This document shows positions 54,994 through 64,000 of a stretch of 64,000 nt of DNA, one piece after another. The number at the start of each line of letters is the position of its first letter. Within the stretch, counting starts at the first letter, position 1. The DNA is taken from positions 118,853 through 182,852 of the forward strand of contig JAHFEW010000001.1 of assembly GCA_023248215.1 (NCBI GenBank), given 5' to 3'. The notes beneath the pieces are model-generated. The model made no database searches. It was not told the origin of the DNA and worked only from the letters and a program-made list of their open reading frames with translations. A program made the translations under genes and the position numbers. The stretch is from Nitrospira sp. Its GTDB lineage: Bacteria > Nitrospirota > Nitrospiria > Nitrospirales > Nitrospiraceae.

Positions 54994-56004
54994 ATGCGAG
55001 TTCTTATTACGGGCGGGGCAGGGTTTCTTGGTAGTCACTTATCTGAGCTGCTGATTGGGCAGGGGCATGATGTGATCGCGCTGGATAATTTGATCACCGG
55101 ACGTGCGGAGAACATTGCTCACCTGATGGGAAATCCGAGGTTCAGTTTTGTGAAATACAATGTCTGTGACTATCTGCATGTTGACGGACAATTGGACGCT
55201 GTCATGCATTTTGCCTCGCCGGCCAGTCCACAGGACTATCTCGAGATGCCGATTGCTACCTTGAAGGTGGGCGCGCTCGGGACACATAAAGCGTTGGGGC
55301 TGGCGAAAGCCAAGGGCGCGCGCTTCTTGTTGGCGAGCACTTCTGAAGTCTACGGAGACCCGTTGCTCAATCCTCAGCCGGAATCCTATTGGGGAAACGT
55401 GAATCCCATTGGCGCGCGCGGGGTCTATGATGAGGCGAAGCGATTTGCTGAAGCTATGACGATGGCCTATCACCGGTATCATGGTTTGGATACGCGTATC
55501 GTCAGAATTTTTAACACGTATGGCCCGAGAATGAGACCGAAGGACGGCCGCGTCGTGTCGAATTTTATCGTGCAGGCACTGCAAGGAAAACCCCTGACAG
55601 TCTTCGGAGATGGCTCCCAAACTCGCAGCTTTTGCTATGTCGATGATTTGGTTCGTGGTATCGTGGCGTTGTTGATGGTCAAGTCTGATAAGTCTGTTGC
55701 AGAGCGCACGGATCGCACGAAGTTTCTCACCCAGAAACCCGATGCCATATTGGACAGCATCCATGACCCTGTCAATATCGGCAATCCACGAGAACTCACT
55801 GTGCGTGGAATTGCAGACATTATCCTGAAATTGACCGGGTCAAAAAGTGTGATTGAAGAACGCCCCCTTCCTGCCGATGATCCGAAGGTGCGTCGACCTG
55901 ATATCACGAGAGCCAAGAGTCTGTTGGGCTGGGAGCCGAAAGTGGAGCTCGAGGATGGCATCAGGAAGGCCACCGAGTATTTTCGCCAGGTCGTTCCCAA
56001 GTAA
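54994..56004 (+). CDS. UDP-glucuronate decarboxylase-like SDR
   Basis: 336-residue extended SDR close to UDP-xylose synthases. [20 protein letters not shown] is the NAD site; [37 protein letters not shown] and [16 protein letters not shown] (YxxxK) match UXS, as does [20 protein letters not shown]. Between [14 protein letters not shown] and [14 protein letters not shown] there is an unusual charged insert of about 25-30 residues (about 228-252). Product is probably UDP-xylose or a related UDP-pentose. Confidence 0.87.
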   Translation: MRVLITGGAGFLGSHLSELLIGQGHDVIALDNLITGRAENIAHLMGNPRFSFVKYNVCDYLHVDGQLDAVMHFASPASPQDYLEMPIATLKVGALGTHKALGLAKAKGARFLLASTSEVYGDPLLNPQPESYWGNVNPIGARGVYDEAKRFAEAMTMAYHRYHGLDTRIVRIFNTYGPRMRPKDGRVVSNFIVQALQGKPLTVFGDGSQTRSFCYVDDLVRGIVALLMVKSDKSVAERTDRTKFLTQKPDAILDSIHDPVNIGNPRELTVRGIADIILKLTGSKSVIEERPLPADDPKVRRPDITRAKSLLGWEPKVELEDGIRKATEYFRQVVPK

Positions 56005-56049
56005 TGTGTAATCGCTGACGGCCTGTCACGAAGGGTGCGGATTGTTCCT

Positions 56050-57945
56050 ATGTGTGGTATCGCAGTTGCCATAGGGTTGAAGGGAAGGCCGATAGAGCGA
56101 GGGGCTGTCGAGCGGATGGCCAAGAGCTTGTTTCATCGAGGTCCCGATGATGGCGGCGTCTATTTGGATGGTTCCGTCGGAATGGGGTTTCGTCGTCTCT
56201 CGATTCTTGACTTGTCCGACGCGGGCCATCAACCGATGGTCAGCGAGGATGGTCAGTATGTGCTCGTGTTCAATGGTGAAATCTTCAATTACGTCGAATT
56301 ACGTTCAGAGCTTCGACAATTGGGGTATCAGTTTCGGTCGAGCGGGGACAGTGAGGTGCTGCTGGCAGCGTATCGTCAGTGGGGCCGTGAGTGTTTGTCC
56401 AAGCTCAATGGGATGTGGGCGTTTGTGATCTATGATCGCCGACATCGCCGCCTCTTTGGTTCGCGCGACCGATTCGGCGTCAAACCTCTCTATTACAGCC
56501 GCAACACAGAGGTCATACAGTTCGCTTCTGAGATCAAGGCATTGCGCGCCTCTGGATACCGGGAGGGTGAACTCAACTGGCGGACTGCCGCCAGATTTCT
56601 CCTGGAGGGGCGTCTAGATAGTCAGGTTGAGACATTCTATGAGGGCATCCAGCAAATTTCTCCAGGGAGTGGGTTTGAGGTGACGCTAGATGGCGCCTGG
56701 CACCAATGGTCCTTTTGGGCTCTTGATGCACTGCCTCCGGCGGTATCCGATAACCCTGCCGAGACGTTTGCGGATCTTTTTGAAGATTCGGTTCGGATCC
56801 GCATGCGCAGTGATGTTCCAGTCGGAGTGTGCTTATCCGGGGGGTTGGATTCGACGGCTATCATTTGTGCCGCTGCCCGCCAACGCGGCGATCGTGCCGG
56901 CGAGGAAACTGAATCCCTCCAAGCCTTTTGTTATATGGCCAAGGAGTTCGACGAGTCGAAATACATTGCCGACACGTTGACGCAAACCGGTGCCCAATTA
57001 AGACAGCTCGAAACCAGTCCCGCTGAGTTGTGGAATGATTTGCGCAAGCTCCTGTGGTTTCAGGACGAGCCGATGCACACCATGACCGCCGTGGTCGGGT
57101 ACCAACTGATGCGGCTTGCTGCCTCGCAAGGGATTCGGGTTGTACTGAATGGGCAAGGGGCGGATGAAACGATCGGTGGGTATTCGAGCTATTTCCAAGA
57201 TTATTGGGTCGCCCTCATTCGACAGGGACGAATGAGAGAGGCATGGCAGGCTGTGACGGCCTATACGACGGTTCATGGCGGAAATTCACGTGTACGCTTC
57301 ACTGACGCGGCGAGTCGTTGTCTCTCTTGGGAAATGTATAGAATCGACGCGTACCGGCAATGGGCTCAGGCAAGGCGTCAGGCACGTCTACGCCGGAATC
57401 CATGGTTTTCAACGGACTTGACCAAGCATTTCATCAATGAAGAGATTCCGCCAACCTCTGGCACGTTGTCGAATTCACTGAAACAGTCGGTCGTGTCAGC
57501 CCCGCTGCCCCTGTATCTCCGAATCGAAGATCGAAATTCCATGGCCAATTCAGTTGAGGCGCGGCTTCCATTTCTCGACTATCGCCTGGTGTCGTTTGTC
57601 TGGGGCCTTTCTGACAACTGGAAGGTACGAGGGCCGTGGAATAAGTATGTGCTTCGAGAAGGGATGAGGGGTCGGATTCCTGAGTCCGTGCGGGGACGGG
57701 TAGACAAGATGGGGTTTCCTACCGCGAGCAAGAAGTGGTTTGCGCATGATCTTTATGAGCCACTTCGCGACATTCTGGGGAGCCGAACTGTTCGAGAGCG
57801 GGGCATCTACAATGCTGGCGCCCTGCTGACGGATTTAGACCGCCATCGTCGAGGAGAAGTTGACCTCGCCAACAGACTGTTCCATGTCGCGGAGTTTGAA
57901 ATCCTTTCAGACTTGGTGCGACAAGATCCTGTTTCGGCTTCTTAA
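56050..57945 (+). CDS. asnB: Asparagine synthetase B-type amidotransferase
   Basis: 631-residue glutamine-hydrolysing enzyme. Start at ATG 56050 gives MCGIAVAIG with catalytic Cys2; an upstream GTG at 56035 would bury it. SLFHRGPDDGGVYLDG, VFNGEIFNYVELR and SRDRFGVKPLYYS complete the glutaminase domain. The synthetase domain has VGVCLSGGLDSTAI (PP-loop) and NSVEARLPFLDYRLVSF. In polysaccharide loci such enzymes are thought to amidate sugar acids, which would suit a uronate made nearby. Free asparagine synthesis remains possible. Confidence 0.9.
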   Translation: MCGIAVAIGLKGRPIERGAVERMAKSLFHRGPDDGGVYLDGSVGMGFRRLSILDLSDAGHQPMVSEDGQYVLVFNGEIFNYVELRSELRQLGYQFRSSGDSEVLLAAYRQWGRECLSKLNGMWAFVIYDRRHRRLFGSRDRFGVKPLYYSRNTEVIQFASEIKALRASGYREGELNWRTAARFLLEGRLDSQVETFYEGIQQISPGSGFEVTLDGAWHQWSFWALDALPPAVSDNPAETFADLFEDSVRIRMRSDVPVGVCLSGGLDSTAIICAAARQRGDRAGEETESLQAFCYMAKEFDESKYIADTLTQTGAQLRQLETSPAELWNDLRKLLWFQDEPMHTMTAVVGYQLMRLAASQGIRVVLNGQGADETIGGYSSYFQDYWVALIRQGRMREAWQAVTAYTTVHGGNSRVRFTDAASRCLSWEMYRIDAYRQWAQARRQARLRRNPWFSTDLTKHFINEEIPPTSGTLSNSLKQSVVSAPLPLYLRIEDRNSMANSVEARLPFLDYRLVSFVWGLSDNWKVRGPWNKYVLREGMRGRIPESVRGRVDKMGFPTASKKWFAHDLYEPLRDILGSRTVRERGIYNAGALLTDLDRHRRGEVDLANRLFHVAEFEILSDLVRQDPVSAS

Positions 57946-58040
57946 TATCTGTCCTAGGAATGAGACCGCCTGCGGAGCACCCGGTGCTGGACGCGTCGGA
58001 GGGCTTGAGACGCGACACTATGAAAAAAAGGGCATGTTCA

Positions 58041-59171
58041 ATGAAATTACTCAATATTGTCGGGGCCAGACCAAACTTTATGAAGATCGCGCCGTTGATG
58101 CGAGAAATGCGCAAGCATCCGGACATAACATCGCTCCTGGTGCATACGGGACAACATTATGATGTCAAGATGGCTGGGCAGTTCTTCGAGGATTTACAGA
58201 TTCCATTGCCGGATGTCTCGCTGGATGTGGGGTCTGGCACCCATGCCGTTCAGACCGCCGAGGTCATGAAGCGGCTGGAACCGATCGTGGAGCGGGAACG
58301 TCCCGATGTGGTGGTGGTGGTCGGTGACGTGAATTCCACTATGGCAGCGGCGCTGACCTCGGTTAAGTTGCATGTGCCGGTTGCACATGTCGAGGCCGGA
58401 CTGCGAAGTGGTGATCGGTCTATGCCGGAGGAAATCAACCGCATTGTCACAGACGCAGTATCCGACTACCTCTTTGTGACCGAGGAAAGCGGGAGGCGCA
58501 ATCTTCTTGCCGAAGGAGTGTCGGAAAAGAAAATATTCTTTGTCGGGAATGTGATGATTGATTCGCTCGAGGCGTCTCGTCGATTGTGGGCCAATTCCAC
58601 GATCCTGGAGCGTTTACAGTTGAACAATGCGCCGTATGCCGTGGCGACTCTGCATCGTCCGTCTAATGTCGATGATATCAAGGTGCTGAGGGGATTGATC
58701 GACACGTTGCTGGAAATATCTCGGCGCATGCCGATAATTTTCCCTATCCACCCGCGAACGAAAAAGGCACTGGAAGCAATCGGAAGTTTTGGTCCTGGGC
58801 TGTACTTCGGTTCTGCGCCGACTCCACCGCAGGGCGTGCACTGTATGGATCCGATCGGGTATCTCGATTTCATGTCACTGATTGCAAATGCCCGTCTTGT
58901 CTTGACCGATTCTGGAGGCATTCAGGAAGAAACGACCGTGCTTGGAATCCCTTGCTTGACCCTCCGAGAAAATACTGAACGCCCGATCACCGTGACGCAT
59001 GGAACGAATCGAGTGATTGGGGCGGCACCCGCACGAATTTTGAGTGAAGCTATGAAAGCGCTCGACAGTCCTCGTATTCCGCTTGTGCCTCCTCCGCTGT
59101 GGGATGGACATGCCTCTGAGCGGATTGTCCATGTGCTCCGTGACCAACTTCATGCCCGGCAGGTTGCCTAA
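58041..59171 (+). CDS. wecB: UDP-N-acetylglucosamine 2-epimerase (non-hydrolysing)
   Basis: Makes UDP-ManNAc from UDP-GlcNAc. 376 residues from ATG 58041, which fits the family start KLLNIVGARPNFMKIAPL and has AAAGGG nine bases upstream; longer starts at 58020 and 57960 lack support. VVVVGDVNSTMAAAL, HVEAGLRSGDRSMPEEINR and LTDSGGIQEETTVLGIPCL are the catalytic motifs. No wecC dehydrogenase is seen in the window. Confidence 0.94.
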   Translation: MKLLNIVGARPNFMKIAPLMREMRKHPDITSLLVHTGQHYDVKMAGQFFEDLQIPLPDVSLDVGSGTHAVQTAEVMKRLEPIVERERPDVVVVVGDVNSTMAAALTSVKLHVPVAHVEAGLRSGDRSMPEEINRIVTDAVSDYLFVTEESGRRNLLAEGVSEKKIFFVGNVMIDSLEASRRLWANSTILERLQLNNAPYAVATLHRPSNVDDIKVLRGLIDTLLEISRRMPIIFPIHPRTKKALEAIGSFGPGLYFGSAPTPPQGVHCMDPIGYLDFMSLIANARLVLTDSGGIQEETTVLGIPCLTLRENTERPITVTHGTNRVIGAAPARILSEAMKALDSPRIPLVPPPLWDGHASERIVHVLRDQLHARQVA

Positions 59172-59217
59172 CGAGTACCGACGGCACTCAGGCTTTTAGA
59201 GAACGGGCGGTGAGCCG

Positions 59218-60600
59218 GTGAAGCGAGTACTCATAGTCGCCTACTATTTCCCACCGGTTGCCGCGAGCGGCGCGATGCGACCACTTGGCTTCTGTCGAAA
59301 TTTGCCAGGGTACGGGTGGCAGCCCCAGGTACTCACGACGACGCCTGAGTGCATTTATCCGGCACACCAGGTTGATGAGAAACTTGGTGAACGAGTGCCG
59401 GCGACAGTCGATGTCACGCGTGTGCCCTATAGGGATCGGCTTCAACAGATTCTGCAGAGTCGTGAACGACTTCGAGAGCTATTTAGGAAGACGGTCGGTG
59501 AGGATCGGGAGAAACCGCAACAGAAAGACCAGATTGTTCCCTCAGCAAATTCAGCGGCGGCACCTTGCGCGAACGTGAAAGATTTTCTGCTGGATTGGGC
59601 ATTCGCGTTTCCAGACCGGCAATGCGGGTGGTACGGCCAGGCTGTACGGCAACTGCGACAAATCAATGAGAAGGGGGTGCCAGACGTTATATTCGCGACA
59701 GGTGGGCCTTGGACCAGCTTCTTAGTGGGCTGCACTCTTGCCAAGCGGCTCAAGCGGCCTCTCGTACTGGATTACCGCGATCCTTGGAATTGTAACCCCT
59801 ACTATTCATTCAGCTCTCAGGTGCTGACTAAAAAGTCACAAATGGCTGAGGCGCAAGCTTGTCGGGCCGCTAGTCGAATCATTGCCAACACTGAGGAGCT
59901 TCGTGATCGACTCATCGAGGAATATGGCGACATCCGCGACCGCTGTATATGGATCCCCAATGGATTTGACCGAGATGTGCTTACGCCTGAGCAGGCTTTG
60001 GACGGGAAATCCGATGTCGCCTCGATCTTCGGCGGCTATGAGCTGTGCCACTTTGGGTCGGTCTATGGAAAGAGAACGCCGCGCGTCTTATTACAAGCGG
60101 TGTGGGAGATGTTTCGGGATGGTTGCTTGAAACCGGAAGCGATCCGATTGCGTTTCGTAGGCGGGTGGGATACGACCGATCAAGAGTGTGAACGATACGC
60201 AGTCGACCTTGAGCAACATGGTTTTCTCCGGCGGGAGCCACCGATTTCGCACAGTCTGTGCCTGGGAGAGATGAAACGATCCAGCGTGTTGTTGGTGCTC
60301 CAGCCAGACTCGCCATTGCAGGTGCCGGCGAAAATCTATGAATATGTCGCGACCGGCCGCCCCCTCCTGCTTATCGGTGGGGAAGGTGCGACAGCCAATT
60401 TAGTCAATCGTCATGCCTTGGGGGTAAGTAGTCCCAACCAGATAGCGAGTATTAAGGTGCTCTTGAGCGAGCTCGCGACAGGAGAGCAGAAGCTTCCTCC
60501 GCCCGATGCCACGCGTGTGAATCGGTTTGAGTATCGATCGCTGACAGGAGAATTAGCAGCGGTTCTTGATGCCGCCATGCGTGAAAGTGGGCATCGGTAG
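59218..60600 (+). CDS. Glycosyltransferase (GT-B, group 1-like)
   Basis: 460-residue protein from a GTG start. KRVLIVAYYFPPVAASGAMR is the typical N-domain start, followed by ILDYRDPWNCNPYY-like residues (VLDYRDPWNCNPYYSFSS) and, in the donor domain, WIPNGFDRDVLTPEQAL and LQVPAKIYEYVATGRPLLLI. A non-conserved charged segment lies at about residues 80-115. The acceptor and sugar are unknown. Confidence 0.85.
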   Translation: MKRVLIVAYYFPPVAASGAMRPLGFCRNLPGYGWQPQVLTTTPECIYPAHQVDEKLGERVPATVDVTRVPYRDRLQQILQSRERLRELFRKTVGEDREKPQQKDQIVPSANSAAAPCANVKDFLLDWAFAFPDRQCGWYGQAVRQLRQINEKGVPDVIFATGGPWTSFLVGCTLAKRLKRPLVLDYRDPWNCNPYYSFSSQVLTKKSQMAEAQACRAASRIIANTEELRDRLIEEYGDIRDRCIWIPNGFDRDVLTPEQALDGKSDVASIFGGYELCHFGSVYGKRTPRVLLQAVWEMFRDGCLKPEAIRLRFVGGWDTTDQECERYAVDLEQHGFLRREPPISHSLCLGEMKRSSVLLVLQPDSPLQVPAKIYEYVATGRPLLLIGGEGATANLVNRHALGVSSPNQIASIKVLLSELATGEQKLPPPDATRVNRFEYRSLTGELAAVLDAAMRESGHR

Positions 60601-60610
60601 TGTTGCCATC

Positions 60611-61657
60611 ATGAGTGCGTTAGTGCCTTCAATGTTGGGTCGAACCGATGCCGAGGTCTTGGCATGGGATACCTATGTGGTGAGGTCTCCCATGTCTGCC
60701 GGATATCATCTTGCCGGCTGGCGCCGAGTCATTGAGGAAGCATTTGGACATCCTACGTATTATGTTGCCGTCAAGGGGCAGGATGGAACTGTCCAGGGTA
60801 TGGTTCCACTGGTTCTCTTGGCGAGTCGAGGGTTTGGTCGATTCCTGGTGTCCTTGCCGTTCGTAAATTATGGTGGTCTGATCGCAGATTCTCAGGAAGG
60901 GCGGTCTCTACTTGAGGCGTTTACAATTGACCAGGCTAAAGCGTTGAATGCAGACCATGTCGAGCTTCGACACCAAGAGGCGACGAACACCTCCTGGGTT
61001 TCTAGTGAGCGAAAAGTGTCTATGCGTCTGCCATTGCCGACGTCATATGAGCAACTCGTGAAGGAGTTCCCCTCCAAGTTGCGGAGCCAGGTTCGTCGCG
61101 CACAAAAAGAAGGCATGCTGGCGCGCGTGGGAGGGCGCGAGTGTCTCGACGAGTTTTATGCCGTGTTTTCGCGATGCATGCGTGATTTGGGGACGCCGGT
61201 ATATGCGAAGGGCTTTTTCGCCAAGATCCTTGAGATTTTTCCGAAGGAGGCGCGCATCTGCGTCGTCTCTCATGGCAAAACGCCGGTCGCCGCAGGTTTT
61301 CTCTATGGATTCCGCTCTGCGCTGGAGATCCCTTGGGCGGCGTCAGACAAACGGTTTAACAAGCTCGCCCCCAATATGTTGCTCTACGGCACCGTGTTGG
61401 ACTATGCCTGCCAGCAGGGATTTCAGGTCTTCGACTTTGGACGCTCGACGCCTGATAGCGGAACCTATCGCTTCAAGGAGCAATGGGGGGCCCAGCCGAA
61501 ACAGCTTCATTGGTACTATTGGATGAAAGACGGGCGTCAGCTGCCTCAGCTCAATCCAGAGAATCCGAAATATGCCCTCGCCATACATCTGTGGCAGAAA
61601 TTGCCTGTAGCGGTCGCAAATTTGCTCGGACCTCACATTGTGAAGCACCTTCCATGA
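60611..61657 (+). CDS. FemAB-like acyl/aminoacyltransferase, XrtA-system type
   Basis: 348-residue protein with two GNAT-like folds. SAGYHLAGWRRVIEEAFGHP and PLVLLASRGFGRFLVSLPFV with NYGGLIAD match the TIGR03019 subfamily found with exosortase A polysaccharide loci. FPSKLRSQVRRAQKEG and FDFGRSTPDSGTYRFKEQWG are further family marks. It probably adds an amino acid or acyl group to the glycan. ATG 60611 is the best start although the ribosome site is weak. Overlaps the next gene (ATGA). Confidence 0.85.
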   Translation: MSALVPSMLGRTDAEVLAWDTYVVRSPMSAGYHLAGWRRVIEEAFGHPTYYVAVKGQDGTVQGMVPLVLLASRGFGRFLVSLPFVNYGGLIADSQEGRSLLEAFTIDQAKALNADHVELRHQEATNTSWVSSERKVSMRLPLPTSYEQLVKEFPSKLRSQVRRAQKEGMLARVGGRECLDEFYAVFSRCMRDLGTPVYAKGFFAKILEIFPKEARICVVSHGKTPVAAGFLYGFRSALEIPWAASDKRFNKLAPNMLLYGTVLDYACQQGFQVFDFGRSTPDSGTYRFKEQWGAQPKQLHWYYWMKDGRQLPQLNPENPKYALAIHLWQKLPVAVANLLGPHIVKHLP

Positions 61658-62931
61658 AGGCGCAACGAACACTTCCCCCATCTGCTGCACCGATCGACTG
61701 GCGCGACCTCATACAGGGTTTAGTGGGTCTCGTACGTCCACAGACGACGATCCGGCAACGTGAAGCCGAGTTTCGCGAGTACTTCGGAGTGAAGCATGTG
61801 TGGTTTGTGTCATCCGGAAAAGCTGCACTCAGCCTCATACTCCAGGCCCTACATGGTCTTTCTGGGCGGCAGAAGGTGGTCGTTCCGGGGTATACATGTT
61901 TTTCCGTGCCGTCGGCTGTGGTTCGGGCTCAATTGTCAGTCGCGCTGTGTGACGTGGACCCGCTTTCGTTCGACTTCGATTTTGATCAGCTGACACAGAT
62001 GACGGACTCCACGGTCTTGTGTGTACTGGCGACGCATCTGTTAGGCATTGGGGTTGATGTGCCACGGATCGTCAAGCTTTGTGGTCAGCGAGGTATCTTT
62101 GTGGTGGAAGATGTGGCACAGGCCTTTGGCGGTGATCGTGAGGGTAGACCGTTCGGAACTATGGGCGATGTGGCTTTCCTGAGTTTTGGAAGGGGGAAAA
62201 ACATTACCTGTGGATCCGGAGGAGCGATTTTTTCGAATGATGATCGGATCGGCGAAGCCATCACTCGTGAGTATGCTCAACTCCCTGAGGAATCGGTGCT
62301 CGGCATGTTGAAGAACTGGCTGGAAGTGGCAGCAACACAGCTGTTGATCAACCCGTCGCGTTACTGGTTGCCTGCCGGGCTTCCGTTTTTGAAACTCGGG
62401 GAAACGAAATTCTACACGGATTTTCCGGTCACTCGCATGGATCCAGTCCGTGCGGGATTGTTGCGACGCTGGAAGGAACGGCTTGCTCGTGCGACCGCGA
62501 GTCGTGTGGCACATGCCGAGCAGGTGCTTCGGTCTCTGGGCTCAAGTCCTGTTCAGACAATCAAGCCCTCTGGGCGAGATCACTCAGTCTATCTGCGATT
62601 GCCTCTCTTAATGCGTTCTAAGCAAGAGAAGGAAGCATTGTGTCGGGTGTCAGTGGAGCAGGGACTTGGAGTGAGCTCCATGTATCCGTCGTCGGTTCAA
62701 TATATTGCCGAACTTCGCGAGAAACTCTCGTCACAAGATGTGCCCCAGTCGACGATGATAGCGGAGCGCCTCGTCACGCTTCCAACGCACGAATTATTGT
62801 CTGCGCGCGATCTCGCACGAATTTGTAGTGCCGTTCAAGACGTTCAGCGAGCTGAGGGAGTGGGCACTACGTGTTCGCCGGAGGTCAGGGAGGGGCAGCG
62901 GCGTGTTTCTGAACGGCCTCGGGTCAGTTGA
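61654..62931 (+). CDS. DegT/DnrJ/EryC1-type sugar aminotransferase
   Basis: PLP enzyme of 425 residues. FVSSGKAALSLILQALHG binds the cofactor phosphate; VVPGYTCFSVPSAVVRAQL and FVVEDVAQAFGGDREGRPFG (Asp of the PLP ring) follow. The lysine for the Schiff base is in FLSFGRGKNITCGSGGAIF. It would aminate a keto sugar nucleotide, although some members in XrtA loci have other roles. A proline- and charge-rich C-terminal tail of about 25 residues is not family-like. Confidence 0.88.
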   Translation: MKAQRTLPPSAAPIDWRDLIQGLVGLVRPQTTIRQREAEFREYFGVKHVWFVSSGKAALSLILQALHGLSGRQKVVVPGYTCFSVPSAVVRAQLSVALCDVDPLSFDFDFDQLTQMTDSTVLCVLATHLLGIGVDVPRIVKLCGQRGIFVVEDVAQAFGGDREGRPFGTMGDVAFLSFGRGKNITCGSGGAIFSNDDRIGEAITREYAQLPEESVLGMLKNWLEVAATQLLINPSRYWLPAGLPFLKLGETKFYTDFPVTRMDPVRAGLLRRWKERLARATASRVAHAEQVLRSLGSSPVQTIKPSGRDHSVYLRLPLLMRSKQEKEALCRVSVEQGLGVSSMYPSSVQYIAELREKLSSQDVPQSTMIAERLVTLPTHELLSARDLARICSAVQDVQRAEGVGTTCSPEVREGQRRVSERPRVS

Positions 62932-62996
62932 ATCGCCGAGTGGCAGGTGAGAGGGGCTCGATGGATCGGTGAGTGATAACCGTGGGATACGGAACG

Positions 62997-64000
62997 ATGT
63001 GGTTTGCTGAGTGGACATTCTGGGGCTCGCTGGTGTTTATATTTTACGCCTATGCAGGCTATTTTCTGGTGTTGCTGGCCATTTCCTGTATCAGGAATCG
63101 GCCTGTGCTGGTTGGTGATATTCAGCCAACGGTCACATTTGTGATTACGGCCTATAACGAGGAAGCGCGCATCAAGGAGAAGATCGAAAACGCGCTCCAG
63201 CAACAGTATCCCCAGGAGCGTCTCGAAATAGTGGTGGCGTCTGATTGCTCGTCGGATCGAACGGACGAAATCGTACGATCTTATGCGTCATCAGGTGTGC
63301 GGCTCATACGCGCACCCGAACGAAGGGGGAAGGAAGCTGCGCAGAAGGTGGCGGTTAGCCAAACGAGTGGAGAGGTGTTGGTGTTCTCGGATGTGGCCAC
63401 CACGCTACCGCCTCAAGGCATTGCCAATATCGTGAAATCATTCCATGATCCAACCGTCGGCTGCGTGAGTAGTGTGGATCAATTTGTGGATGCGGAGGGA
63501 AATCTGAGCGGAGAGGGCGCGTACGTCAAGTATGAGATGCTGCTTCGCCAATTGGAAACGCAGGTCAATACGTTGGTTGGTCTCAGTGGGTCATTTTTTG
63601 CCGCGAGAAGGACCGTTTGTACCCCGTGGGCGGATGATCTACAAAGTGATTTCAATACGTTGCTGAATTCGATGAAGGCCGGTCTCCGTGGTGTCTCGGA
63701 TTCAGAAAGCATTGGATACTATAGGAATTTGACGGATGAGAAGAAGGAATACCAGCGCAAGGTCCGGACCGTCTTAAGAGGGATTGCCGTGCTGATGCGA
63801 AGTCTGCCAATGTTGAATCCGTTTCGGTATGGGATTTTTGCGTGGCAGTTGTTCAGTCATAAGCTGTGTCGATGGCTCGTGCCCTTTGCCATGATTGGAG
63901 CTCTTGTCTCCAACGTAGTCTTGGCAACACAGTCTACGTTGTATCGAGTGCTATTGGCGGGACAAGGGCTTTTTTATGTTCTGGCAGCAGCCTATGCAGG
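62997..64000 (+). CDS. Membrane glycosyltransferase family 2, 3' end outside window
   Basis: Open frame running off the right edge; 334 codons seen. A first membrane helix (about 8-30, SLVFIFYAYAGYFLVLLAIS) precedes the GT2 domain: VTFVITAYNEEARIKEKIEN, VVASDCSSDRTDEIV and FSDVATTLPPQGI (the Asp of the DxD-like site). Further membrane helices begin near residue 295 (WLVPFAMIGALVSNVVLA). This is the layout of processive or membrane-embedded GT2 enzymes. ATG 62997 is chosen; GTG 62982 is in frame. Confidence 0.88.
   Translation, partial: MWFAEWTFWGSLVFIFYAYAGYFLVLLAISCIRNRPVLVGDIQPTVTFVITAYNEEARIKEKIENALQQQYPQERLEIVVASDCSSDRTDEIVRSYASSGVRLIRAPERRGKEAAQKVAVSQTSGEVLVFSDVATTLPPQGIANIVKSFHDPTVGCVSSVDQFVDAEGNLSGEGAYVKYEMLLRQLETQVNTLVGLSGSFFAARRTVCTPWADDLQSDFNTLLNSMKAGLRGVSDSESIGYYRNLTDEKKEYQRKVRTVLRGIAVLMRSLPMLNPFRYGIFAWQLFSHKLCRWLVPFAMIGALVSNVVLATQSTLYRVLLAGQGLFYVLAAAYA

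Overview
The window reads as one continuous bacterial chromosome segment. Protein sequences and gene order resemble Nitrospira or a close relative (Nitrospirota); this is recognition from memory, not a search. No rRNA, tRNA or CRISPR array was found.

Region 1 (1-18.4 kb) is conserved housekeeping DNA. On the minus strand are holB (cut by the left edge) and tmk. On the plus strand follow a DUF502 membrane protein, glmU-glmS (UDP-GlcNAc supply), the tRNA amidotransferase genes gatC, gatA and gatB interleaved with panD, a DUF948 and a YtxH-like gene, one unrecognised small protein, eno, ftsB-era, mgtE, recO, a DUF971 protein, a putative lipoprotein and glgA. A 121-bp palindromic repeat sits between glmS and gatC. 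A convergent small lipoprotein gene closes the region.

Region 2 (18.4-29 kb) is a mobile-element pile around an island of two phosphonate genes: a phosphoenolpyruvate mutase fused to a nucleotidyltransferase (aepX) and phosphonopyruvate decarboxylase (aepY). The island is flanked by IS remnants: a 3' IS3 relic on the left, and on the right another IS3 relic, an internally deleted IS481-type relic, a truncated IS3, an IS21 element with a frameshifted istB, a second truncated IS3 and an apparently intact IS3.

Region 3 (29-37.8 kb) is a polysaccharide export and assembly module of the type found with exosortase A (XrtA). A LuxR-type regulator lies divergently from a PilZ protein, two Wza-like export proteins, an outer-membrane beta-barrel protein, a fused Wzz/tyrosine autokinase, a short initiating sugar transferase and a polysaccharide deacetylase. 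The LuxR-PilZ intergenic region holds a good sigma-70 promoter, paired direct repeats upstream of it and a leader that can fold. A degenerate IS3 (38.1-39.3 kb) ends the module.

Region 4 (39.8-64 kb) is a glycan precursor and glycosyltransferase cluster, mostly tightly packed on the plus strand. It begins with a CDP-sugar branch: RfbF, an LhgO-like flavoenzyme, an SDR epimerase, a zinc-finger C-methyltransferase, an RfbC-like epimerase, a DUF4910 peptidase-like protein and a 2-oxoglutarate oxygenase-like protein. An SGNH-hydrolase pseudogene and a CDP-paratose 2-epimerase-like SDR follow. Then come three glycosyltransferases, a carbamoyltransferase, a UDP-glucuronate decarboxylase-like SDR, AsnB, WecB, another glycosyltransferase, a FemAB-like protein, a DegT aminotransferase and a GT2 enzyme cut by the right edge. 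Together regions 3 and 4 probably make and export one heavily decorated cell-surface or extracellular polysaccharide. No exosortase or PEP-CTERM protein lies in the window.
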